Source of the DNA: Silene latifolia
Lineage: Eukaryota; Streptophyta; Magnoliopsida; Caryophyllales; Caryophyllaceae
DNA length: 64,000 bases
Direction: 5' to 3'
Assembly (NCBI RefSeq): GCF_048544455.1
Contig: NC_133536.1
Location: forward strand, 171,760,325-171,824,324
Both the position numbers and the translations under genes were made by a program. Below, in pieces: positions 36,717 to 46,907 of this stretch. The notes beneath the pieces were generated by a model. It was not told where the DNA came from. It was given only the letters and a program-made list of their open reading frames with translations, and ran no database searches. Every line of letters begins with the position of its first letter. The first letter of the stretch is position 1.

Positions 36717-38212
36717 TGATAGGCTTATCGTGTAGCTATGCAAAGATAATTACCCTAGACACAAATTAATGTAGCAATAGTGGTCGAACACAAGGAGACG
36801 AGAATTGCATTGTGAAATGTTATAGGAAGATTTCTATCAAGATCGATTTCGTTTTGGGTTTGTTTGTTTGGTTTGATGACTAAAAAACATTATGATGTAA
36901 TCTATATAATAAAAGGGAGTCTAGGGGAGTCGGGTTACACATGCAAAGGTAAATATATGATCATGTTAAACTCGATATCAATAACATTGTCAATTGTTTA
37001 GGCTTAGAGACACCCACCTTACGGTATTAGTGTCAACCATAGACCGGGTCCTAGAGAAACTCTCGTCCATGACTAGGTCGTCCTACTACACATGCTTAGT
37101 CTAATTCAATTTCGTGCCTCTCGACTTTTAGAACGAATGAACAAACTTAATCGATGAATAAGGCCTTTAAACATAGATTAAACGTGACGATGCAAACATG
37201 TGATAGAAACAATTAGACAATATTATATCAACCTATTTTAACATTTTATATATTTGTTATTGCATGGCTTCCCTAGCCCCTAGACTAAGGAATTTAGCTA
37301 CTCATGGCGAAATGTAAATTATAAACTTTGTTGTAAGAAATGCTAAACATGATTGTATGAATTATATAAACTAAATGATATTAACATGTAATAAAAATAC
37401 TACTAATGTAATATAATAAACATGCTAACGAATAACTATGCAATAATTAAATAGAAATGTAAAATTGTAAACTAGAAATAGAAATACCGTAATGGAAATG
37501 AGCTTGTATAGAAGAAACAAAGTAGAACCAAATGCTTGAAATATATTAATAACCAAATGTTTGATAACTACAAGCTTGAGAATATTGAAAACAAATATGA
37601 AAACTATGAGAGAAATTATGCTTAAGGCTATTGTAAAGTATGAAAGACGTAAGAATGAGATGCCCCTAATGACGGATTAAGGCCCCTATTTATAAGAAAA
37701 TAGGGGCATAACGTAAAAGGGCTAGAGAGGGTCAACCCCGATCGGGGGCGTGGTTGTCCGGGTATTTTCCTTAATTCCTTGATTAATTACTTGAGGAATC
37801 TCTATGCTCGTGCTTTAATGCTCCTTAATCACCCGGTAATGCTCTATATTCTTAGCATCCAGAGCTCCTTAGCATCCAATGCTTACACCTTAATATAGAC
37901 CTTCATTTTGGGCTTGACTTTGCATTTGACTTCTTTTGTAATTTCTCACTTCAATCCATCAATTTCTCCATGCAAAACCCATGCAAATACTCCATGCTAG
38001 TCCAATACTTGGTCTTGTTTAGTTATTGCACTCTAACTTGCATTTTTGTTGGATTTTGGCTCCTAATAGCTTAAACTCCTACAAAACATGTGGAAACAAG
38101 TAATTGCAACTAGAATAACAAATATTAGCTCAAAACACTATGATAAGTGCTAAATGACATGTAAAAGGGAGCTAATATAGGGGGTAAGAATATATAAAAT
38201 ATGCACTTATTA
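36717..38212 (-). repeat. 3' LTR of Athila-1
   Basis: About 1.5 kb, TGATAGGCTTATCG on the plus strand at its left end. Minus-strand TATA box TATAAATAGG (37685-37694), with the palindrome ACCCCGATCGGGG (37736-37748) about 40 bases upstream of it. TTAGCTACTCAT at 37294-37305 is ATGAGTAGCTAA on the element strand. Compared with the 5' LTR, one of the two palindromes has been lost by deletion. Confidence 0.9.
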
Positions 38213-38227
38213 AACTCTCCCAAGCTA
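38213..38227 (-). promoter_or_regulatory. Polypurine tract of Athila-1
   Basis: Minus strand TAGCTTGGGAGAGTT directly before the 3' LTR. It gives the plus-strand priming point. Confidence 0.7.
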
Positions 38228-39704
38228 AACCCTTGCTTATCCCCAAACAAGAAACCATATCCCATCAAATGCAATATCCCAAACAAGCTAAGCATAATGA
38301 TTTAAAAACTCGAAACAACATGGGCAAGGAATAAAGCAAAACATGGATGAGATTTACACGACGACGTAGCACGGAAAACTTTGAATGAACCCTTAAGCTC
38401 TTGCATGATCTTTTGACTTATGGACTCTAACTGTGCACTCAAACTCTTTTATATGTGAAAGGACAATTTTGTGAATAAACACTCAACTATCCTCGACTTA
38501 TAACAATGTGCCCACAATCTAATATGGTAATCAATCAAAACTAGTAAGCCAAAACAATAAAATGCAAGCATGATAAAGAAGCCAAATGGGTAGGAAGAAG
38601 GCAATATGTAATGGGTAAGAAGGGGGAACAAATTAATTATGGATTGTGGAGCTAATTTCAAGCTAGCAACAACCAAATGTAAGGATGCTCAATCCCAATT
38701 CTAACCCAATTTGCAATTCAAATCATAAGAAAACTCTCCAAAATATGTAAATAATGCATGAGAGTTTCTCATATCAACTTCTTCTTCTCTTTTTTTTTTT
38801 CTTTCATTTTCATGCTTTTTTTTCATTCTTTTTTTCATTTCTTTCATTTCAATTTTTTTCATCATTTTTTCATCATCTTTCTCTTTCATTTTCCTCTTTT
38901 TTCTTTCTTTCTTGAGCATTAAGACCAATCTCACATGATATTCAAACTTTGAAACAAATCCCAATTGAGCACCCAAACAAGACCAAACAAAGCTACTAGC
39001 TTAATAAGGTAGGCAAGTTATAATGTAGCTAGGAAAAATTATTTGTGAAGGGGTCAAGTATGCAAATATATTCATGTGAATGGCTCTAAAATGCTATAAC
39101 AAATGAATGCATGCTTACAAAGAGATGACATGAGAACCATACTTGTGCGTTTTGATGAAACACACATCATAAGGAGACACCTACACTCACCTAAGAGAGA
39201 CCGGATATGGATGCATCGGTCTAAAGAGGTTCTACCTTACCAATTTGTAGCTTGCCAATAGTCAAGATCAAGCCTATTCCGAATAGTTTTCCATCTCTCA
39301 CCTACTATGTCAAGACATCCCCATGTAGCTATTATCCCATCATATATGAACAAATCATTAGCTAAAAGCTATTATTAGGATAAGTAAAGAGGAAAGTAGG
39401 TGACAAGTAAGCAAAAAGCACAAAATTTCTCTCAAAAATTTTCAAATTTTCTACACTACATGCAATCTACACTATATGAAAATGCAATCTCCCCCCAAGC
39501 ATAACATTGTCCTAAATGTGCCAACAATAAAATTACCCAACTAAACCATAAGAAAGAATGGATCAAAGCACAAAACAAGAAGGACTAGAGGTCATGTTTA
39601 ATGGGTTGCAAGACCTAAACTAAAATGCAAAACAAATAAAACTTACTCGACTTGCTAACACCCCCCCCCCAAGCTAGCATGAATTCGGGGGATTTCTTCA
39701 TCAT
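38228..39704 (-). other. Non-coding 3' interior of Athila-1
   Basis: No credible protein. A strongly pyrimidine-rich block on the plus strand (38780-38915; purine-rich on the element strand) yields only a low-complexity Lys/Glu/Met frame. Short stretches (GTAATGGGTAAGAAGGGG, AAGCTAGCAA) match the same relative place in Athila-2 near 56205-56270, showing common descent of the two families. Confidence 0.6.
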
Positions 39705-41079
39705 TCAACTAAGAAAATGGCCAAAAGTTGAACCCCTTCCTCCCTTTCTTTTTCTTACCACTTCCACTTGCTTCACCTTGTTGGCCACTCCCACTAGATT
39801 TATCCTCTTAAAGAGGAGTGATATACTCACCAATATTTTGGCCACTACCAAGACCATCACCATAGCTACTATAATCACCATAGCCACCATATCCTCCATG
39901 TAATACCTTAACTTTATAATCCGACACAAAAATCCGGACCGGGAGCATATGTAGTAAAAGTACCTGCATCATTGTTAGGAGGGGGAGTGGGAGTGAGAAT
40001 GGGAGGAGGAAATCCACCTGGGGGATAAGTATAAAATGAAGGGTGTGGCCCCTCGGGTTGGATAACTCCTTGTATAGCAAAATGATCATAAATTGGATGC
40101 AATGCAAGTCTTTAGTCATCACGAATGGAGTCTTGCCTACCTATCTTCCAAACCATGTTAGGGTAAGCATCCCTAAACCAATTACAAGAAAGAAAATACT
40201 CATAATCTAGCCCAACCCCTTTTTCCCTAGACATAAGCAATGGTCTCAAATTGGTGTTTTCTTGGTTGAATCTACACAAGTGGTGAGCAATTTTTGTAAC
40301 CAACCCTCCTAAGACAATATAACTATTCTTGGGATTACATTGTTTGGTCAAGTGGACCGCAAAGTGGTAGGGGATATTGATTCCCTATGCATCATCACCA
40401 TTAACATTCAAGAATGCACCCAAAATCTCTAACTCAATTTTCCTCACCGAGTGAGGCTCATTTCTCCCAAAAAAGGTCCATCCCATAAACCTTTGCCCCG
40501 AATGTCGGGGTAATGTATGTATTGATGAGGGCAATGGTCCCAACTTTGAAAAGGGAAGTGGGAAATGGCATTCCATGTCAAAACGGGGTTATAAGACTCG
40601 GGTGATTCGATAGGTAAGTCTCAATGAGGCAATGGGAAGATATTAGCGAAGTCCGCTAGGTCCATTCTATGGTCCTCATTAAACAATCGGAAGGTCACAA
40701 AAAGCACAAAACTGGGTTTCCTAGACCTATGAAACTCAAAAGAGCTTAAGAACTCAAGGGTGAGTTTGAGAAAGGTCTTATAATTCATTGTATAACAATG
40801 CTTCATACCAAGATTTTTAAACAAAGTCTTTATATTTTTCTCAATTCCAGTATTGTTTAAAGAAGCTTGGTTGATAAATTTAGTTGGTTTTATACCTTTG
40901 CTCTTTAGGATGACCCAATTGTTATATTGTGCTTGTGAATTGAAGATCACTCTGGGAAAATCCGGGTCTTGCCATTCCGGGACCTCTTCCATTTGCACAT
41001 CCTCCGCAGCCCGGGAGGATTCCGCCTCACCTCTTCTCCTTTTAGAAGCACCTGGGGTAGGAGGTCTTCTTGGTACCAT
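39705..41079 (-). pseudogene. Athila late ORF, broken
   Basis: Starts MVPRRPPTPGASKRRRGEAE (basic, nuclear-signal-like). It goes on with FPRVIFNSQAQYNNW, KPTKFINQASL and a LEFLSSFEF motif, a pattern I associate with the ATHILA ORF-1 family found 3' of pol in Athila elements. A stop at 40621 and a frame change lead to downstream parts (40576-40385 with FFGRNEPHSVRKIELEILGA, 40351-40112, 40102-39914) that share one frame separated by stops. A Gly/Tyr-rich end (GGYGGYGDYSSYGDG) is in yet another frame. The product's role is unknown in the literature; in older work it was called envelope-like. This copy is not functional. Confidence 0.6.
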
Positions 41080-41427
41080 TTTTTCTGAAATTTAAGACAA
41101 AAATTCATCTTAAGGCAAACCAAAATTCATCCAAATACATATAATAGAACGAATTAGTGAACTAATTCATACTATAAACATGAATAAAGCATTCTACAAT
41201 CAATTTATAGTACAAATAAGCACAAAATCAAATTCCCCCAATTTGAGTTAGGGTTTGCAAAACTTGATTAAATTGATTGAAATGGATGAAATTAAAGAGA
41301 AAAGGAAGATAAACTTACTTGTTGATGTTAATGGTTGATTGAATCTTGCAAAATAATGAAGAACAAGATGTTTCCTAGTGATTGTAGTGAAAAATAGTGA
41401 AGAAATGAGGGAGATGGGAGAAGAATG

Positions 41428-43176
41428 CACTACTACAGATACAAGCTATAACAACGGTCAAAAACCGTTGTTATATAAAAAAGCGGATGTTGTTAAAGCG
41501 TCCGTTGTAAAAGGTTTTAACAACGGTTGGTTTTCTTAAGGAAACCGTTGTGAAAAATATTAACAACGGTTTTAAGTATAAAAACCCGTTGTGGAAAGTG
41601 TGACTCAATTTTGGGGGGAAAGTTATAACAACGGGTTGTTTGTAAATAACCGTTGTTGTTTGTTCTTAAAAAATAAAAAAAAATTAAATTAAATATTACT
41701 AGCTATAAATATTAAAGCATCCTTTACCAACATATTAAAGCATCCTTTACTAACATTCATTAATTGAAACAACATGGAAATGAACCCTAATTTTATCAAC
41801 AACGAAGAATGGCTTACACAAACGATTGAAGATGATGGGAAGGTTCTCGCCGGGCTTCCCGCCGATCAACACCCATTAATCAAAGCATCCCTTGAACATC
41901 AACGGAATTATTGGATTAAGAGGCGTGAAGCAGTCCGGCTTGTCAACAAAGCCTCATCATCATCATCATCTTCATACCCTAGTCGGCTCACTTACTTTCG
42001 CAACTTGGTCATGCAACCGAGATATGTTGAGTTGTACTCTTCCAACCTTATCTCCACATGCAAGTCGTGTCCTTGCATATATTCAATCTGTTATTGCAAA
42101 ATATGAAGCCAATGACCCGGAAGTTAGCGGTATACCAGAGTGGCGTGATTGGTGGCAGGTTGAGAAGCGCTTTTTACGCTTAACCGGGGTTGTTCCGGCT
42201 TATTATACATCTTTTGATTTCTGATAATTGCTGTAATGTATTTGGTTTAAAATTAAATGAAATGATCATTTTGAAAGTGTTGAGTTATGCTTGTTTGATT
42301 TGCTTCCATTTTTTCAACTCCATAGATCTATCAGTCATCATCAAGATCCAGATTAGTATAAATACATTGCATTATCTCAACTAACATGCATTTCCATTAT
42401 CTCAATATATTCTCCAAACCCTAACTGCTAAAACAAACTCCAACAAAATGAATGATATATATATATCATCCTTAAGACTCTTACTATGCTCGATCCGTAC
42501 TGAAGGACGCCAAAGAAGATGGAAATGAAATAATTAGAAACACATACATGGAAATGAAATAATTAGCAGATGCTGAACGGAACCTAATGGTCGATAAAAA
42601 CACATACATGGAAATGAAATAATTAGAAAAATAAAATAATGACGATGAAACAAACCTGATAATTACAGAACGTACGTAAAGAGACGATGAAATCAACAGT
42701 GACGGCGAGAAGATAAAGAGACGATGAGAAAGTGTGTGTTTTGTGTTTGTGTTTGGCTGCTGCTGGGTTTGTGTTTGTGTATTAAGGTTTGTGTTTTGTG
42801 GCTGCAGCAGACTTGTGTTTGTGTGGTTTATAGTATGGAAGGTATTGACAACGGTTATTAAACAACAACCGTTGTGAAATATGTTTTGACAACGGTTGTA
42901 GAAAACACCCGTTGTTAAATAAGTTTTAACAACGGGTTTCAAAAATAACCGTTGTGATTACTTTTCACTAACTTTGCGCCAATTTTGCGCCAAATTATTA
43001 ACAACGGTTGTGCATGTGTGACCCGTTGTTAAAACTAATAACAACGGTTTTTATAACCATACCCGTTGTAATTTATTTTAGTAAAATTCGCGCCATACAT
43101 TCTACAACGTCTATTGTGATTTTCGTGAATAATCGTTGTTAAAGGGGCGTTGTAGTTGCCTGGATTTGTAGTAGTG
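41428..43176. mobile_element. Non-autonomous CACTA (En/Spm) transposon
   Basis: Ends CACTACTACAGATAC and ...GGATTTGTAGTAGTG form the terminal inverted repeats. A 3-base target duplication ATG lies at 41425-41427 and 43177-43179. The subterminal 250 bases on both sides hold many copies of ACAACGG/CCGTTGT in both orientations, the usual transposase-binding style of CACTA elements. No transposase gene is inside, only a short unknown ORF. It sits in Athila-1, upstream of the late ORF, and is therefore younger than Athila-1. Confidence 0.95.
41774..42224 (+). pseudogene. Unknown ORF carried by the CACTA element
   Basis: Reads MEMNPNFINNEEWLTQTIED, then a charged helical region (QHPLIKASLEHQRNYWIKRR), a Ser run and YPSRLTYFRNLVMQP. 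Near 42020-42055 the sensible frame changes by one, and reading continues with SPHASRVLAYIQSVIAKYEA, IPEWRDWWQVEKRFL and a stop at 42222-42224. Total about 150 codons. I do not recognise it. It is not a transposase fragment I know and could be a captured host gene piece or a family-specific accessory ORF. Confidence 0.45.
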
Positions 43177-43179
43177 ATG

Positions 43180-43684
43180 GTACCGTCGTATGCTGGGAAG
43201 TGATAGAATAGAATTGCACTTTTTTTTTACCCGTGCTAAAAAGCTGCCAAACAAATACGAAACCACGTCCCCGAACGGGGCTGGCAACCCCGATCGGGGT
43301 TGACCGGTCCTTGCTATTTTTTGCCTTTTGCTTCTTTATTTTAATTCCCGTCCCCTTTTTCAAAAACTACGTCCCCGAACGGGATTCTTCCATGGGGAAG
43401 CGTGCCATATTCTTCTTTAAATCTCCTTTCTTCATTTCACCTATAAATCACAAAAAGAAACATCGTCAAGTCGAGTATTTTATTACTAATCTACGAAAAA
43501 CATTAAATTACGGAAATTTTAAAAAAATAAATAAATAAAAGCAAATAAAAAGCTTGGGTTGCCTCCCAATAAGCGTTGGTTTAACGTCCCGCTCGACGTA
43601 AGAAGCTATTTTGATCAAGTTTCATCATTGCGCTTGCCACCACCCAAGCTCCATTTCATAGCTATCTTTGCATTCCAGAACCAT
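43180..43684 (-). other. Spacer of Athila-1 between late ORF and protease
   Basis: Short non-coding stretch where reverse transcriptase and integrase would be expected. It contains internal copies of the family palindrome (CCCCGATCGGGG at about 43289-43300, with flanking CCCCGAACGGGG at 43270 and 43372) and the AGCTTGGGTTGCCTCCC word near 43550. Confidence 0.6.
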
Positions 43685-44681
43685 TTAAAATTGTTCAAAT
43701 AAAATTTCCTTTTTTTTGGCACTCTTAGCAATAGTGCCCTTAGCATCGTCACCTACAAAACAAACAACACCCATATCGTCCTCCAACGGATCCATCAGTA
43801 AGGAGCCAAGTGTAGTAGAGGCATGAGAAGAGTCCACAATGCTAAATAAATAACAAGACTCTTGTAACATTGGGCTTCTAACGGTGTTGTTTTTGCTAAA
43901 GGAAACCCGGTCATCACCCACTTCTAACGTCAACCTCCCATTTTTCACATCAATTAGCGCACCTGCGGTGCGTAAGAATGGCATAGTCAATATAATCGGG
44001 GTTTGTGAGTCCTCGGCCATATCAAGTATGAGGAAGTCAACGGGTATGAAAAACTTGCCAACCTTGACGGGTACATCTTCTAAGACACCTAAGGGTCGCT
44101 TTAAAGAACGGTCCGCCATTTTCAACGTGATACTTGTGCATTTTAAAGCACCCATGTTAAGTTTTTCACAAATGGAATAGGGCATGACAGTCACACTAGC
44201 ACCTAGGTCGCAAAGGTCCTTATCAATGGTATATGTGCCTATAGTGCAAGGAATAGAATAGCTACCGGGGTCCTTAAGTTTCGGCGGAGACGTTTTGTAA
44301 GAGTGCACTACACTCTTCAGTGAAAGCAATGGTCTCAACCTCATTGAAGGATCGCTTCTTTGAGAGGATTTCCTTCATAAACTTTGCGTTAGAGGGGAAT
44401 TGGGTAAGCAATTCTATAAATGGGACGGTGACTTGCAAATTCTTACAAACTTCTAAAAACTTACCGAACTTTCCTTCCTCCTTGTTCTTCGCTAGACGGT
44501 GAGGAAACGGTACTTGAACAACTTCTTTTGGAGGAGCATCCTCCACTTCTCTTACTTTCACTTTCTCATTCTCAATGGGAACATACACCTTCTTTGAAAC
44601 GGAATCATCCTCCTTAGCATTAAGAGAGACGTCCTCAACAATCACCTCCTCGCATATGGGGATCAACATTCGTGGCATCAA
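43685..44681 (-). pseudogene. Athila-1 aspartic protease and upstream linker
   Basis: The part 44344-43685 is the retropepsin: IPCTIGTYTIDKDLCDLGAS with the active Asp in DLGAS, then LKMADRSLKRPLGVLEDVPV and FLILDMAEDSQTPIIL. The Athila protease normally has the D-LG-A-S form, so the motif is intact. The upstream linker (44681-44274, other frame) reads VPFPHRLAKNKEEGKFGKFL and FIELLTQFPSNAKFMKEIL. The frame changes at about 44300 and 44640. The protease would mature the gag polyprotein. After it the element has no polymerase. Confidence 0.85.
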
Positions 44682-46395
44682 GCTTGCTCTTTCTCTTTAG
44701 CATCAATAACCGATGAGGAAATGGCACACGATCTTTAACAAGAGGCTCTTCACTAGCTTTCTCTTTATCATTTCCCCCAAGCTTGGGCTTTTTAACAACC
44801 ACCTCGTCATCCAAGGTCATGGAGGGTCCATCATAGCTTCTACCACTTCTCAAGGAAATAGAATTGACGGTCTCGTGTGGTGGCGTACCTTGGGGTGGTA
44901 GTTGGTCGGTCTTCCTTTGAGAGCTAGAAGCGGCTAGTTGAGCCACTTGTTACTCCAACATCTTGACTACGGCACTGTGAGCTTGATCATTCTTTTGAAT
45001 TTGAGTCAATAATTCCCTTTGCATTTGTACTATCATGCCCTCAAGCTTACCTCTCCCTTGGTTGTTTTGTTGGGCATTTTGACCTTGATTTTGTTGGTAG
45101 TTTTGTTGTGGGGGCCTTTGTTGATTTTGATAACCCGGTGGAGGATTATACTTTTGTTGTTGAGGAACATAGGCATTTTGTTGTGGTGGGGGTTGAGGGT
45201 TAAGCACATTGTTGCTATTATAAGACAAGTTCGGGTGGAATTCTGAATTCGGGTTATAAGTGTTGGAAAATGTACCCGGTGGATAAGAACTTTATCTAAA
45301 AGCTTGAAAAGCATTTACCTCTTCAATAGGAGCTCGGCAATGAGCGGTGTAATGACCCGCACCTTCGCAACCATCACAAACAATGATTTGACTTGTAGAA
45401 GACACAACATTGAGTTGTTGAAGGAAATCTCTAGCATCTCTTTCCGCCAATTGTTGTTGGAGTAAGACAATTTGAGCTAGCAAGACGGAGTTGTCAGAGG
45501 ATTCTTATTTACCTTTGAGTGGCACACTTGGGGAATTGACATATTGTGCATCATGTACCACCATAAATTCGATCGTGGCATGAGCAATATCGGTGTCAAT
45601 TTGATCAAACCGCCTATTGTTGGCGGAATCAAGAATCCTTCGGGACTCGGCACAATATCCATTATAGAATGTTATAGCTAGAAACCAATCATCTAGCCCA
45701 TGATGTGGGCATTGCCTTTGTAGCTCTTTGTACCTCTCCCAAGCTTCATATAAGCTCTCAAGAGCTTGTTGACGGAATCCGGTGATTTGGCTTCTCAAAG
45801 TTTGAGTTTTATCCGGTGGAAAAAACTTTTGATAGAAAGAAAGAGCCAATGTCTCCCAATTGGTGATTCCCATGGCGGTGCGGTCAAGGCTATTCATCCA
45901 AAGCTTGGCCTTGTCTTTCAAAGAGAAAGGGAAAAGTATTTCCCTTATTTGGGCTTGGGTGACGCCCGTTTGACGGATCATGGAGCAATAGTCACAGAAA
46001 TTTTGCACATACAAATTGGGATCCTCCAAAGGACTTCCCCAAAATTACTTCCTCTCCACAAGGCTAATGAAAGCCGGTTTGATCTCGAAGTCCGGCGCGG
46101 TAATTTGAGTAGTTGTGATACCGGCCGGAAGCATGGCCGCGATGGGCTTTGAGTGATCGGAAAGTTTTACCATCTTTTTAGTAGTAGATGGTGGTGGTGG
46201 TGGAGATGATGAATTTGAAACCTCCTCCTCTTCAAGAACTTTTAGATAGTCTAGGTAAGACTTTCTAGCACTTTCAAGTTGTGCGGGAGAAGCGGCTTCT
46301 TTCACTTCTTTCCAAAAACATCGTCTTCTCCTAAAGGTTTTCTCGGGATCGGAATCCGGTGAAAGCAAATCTCCACTATGACAGGACCTGGGCAT
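44635..46395 (-). pseudogene. gag: Athila-1 gag
   Basis: One frame with in-frame stops at 46045, 45505, 45292 and 44950. N-terminal part: acidic and Pro-rich (46395-46045). Core gag (46029-45505): QIREILFPFSLKDKAKLWMN, TNWETLALSFYQKFFPPDKT, ESLYEAWERYKELQRQCPHH. Zinc knuckle CDGCEGAGHYTAHC (45290-45480). A Gln/Asn/Pro-rich linker (VLNPQPPPQQN), then the NSISLRSGRSYDG motif typical of Athila gag C-termini. It would form the particle. Four nonsense changes show decay. Confidence 0.88.
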
Positions 46396-46506
46396 AAGAC
46401 AACAATTTCTAGAAAATGATAAGTAACGGTCTCAAGGAACAAGTGTTCCTGAAGACAAAAGAAAACAAGATAAAAATCGACAATTCAAAACGCAATAAAA
46501 CCGTGC

Positions 46507-46524
46507 TCCCCGGCAATGGCGCCA
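46507..46524 (-). promoter_or_regulatory. Primer binding site of Athila-1
   Basis: Minus strand TGGCGCCATTGCCGGGGA, five bases from the LTR. It is the TGGCGCC-type site characteristic of Athila elements and orients the element. Confidence 0.9.
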
Positions 46525-46907
46525 AAATTTCATAGGCTTATCGTGTACCTATGTAAAGATAATTACCCTAGACACAAATTAATCTAGCAATAGGGGTCGA
46601 ACACAAGGAGATGGGAATTGCGTTGTGAAATGCTATGGGAAGATTTCTATCAAGATCGATTTTGTTTTGGGTTTGTTTGTTTGGTTTGATGACTAACAAA
46701 AATTATGATGTAATCTATATAATAAAAGGGAGTTTAGGGGAGTCGGGTTACACATGCAAAGGCAAATATATGATCATGTTAAACTAGATATCAATAACAT
46801 TGTCAATTGTTTAGGCTTAGAGACACCCACCTTACGGTATTAGTGTCAACCATAGACCGGGTCCTAGAGAAACTCTCGTCCATGACTAGGTCGTCCTACT
46901 ACACATG

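Noticed and set aside
38701-38976. Lys/Glu/Met-rich ORF on the minus strand
   Set aside because: It comes from a purine-rich low-complexity tract in the non-coding part of Athila-1.
43233-43538. Plus-strand ORF near the CACTA right end
   Set aside because: It spans Athila-1 spacer with palindrome copies and is not conserved with any family I know.
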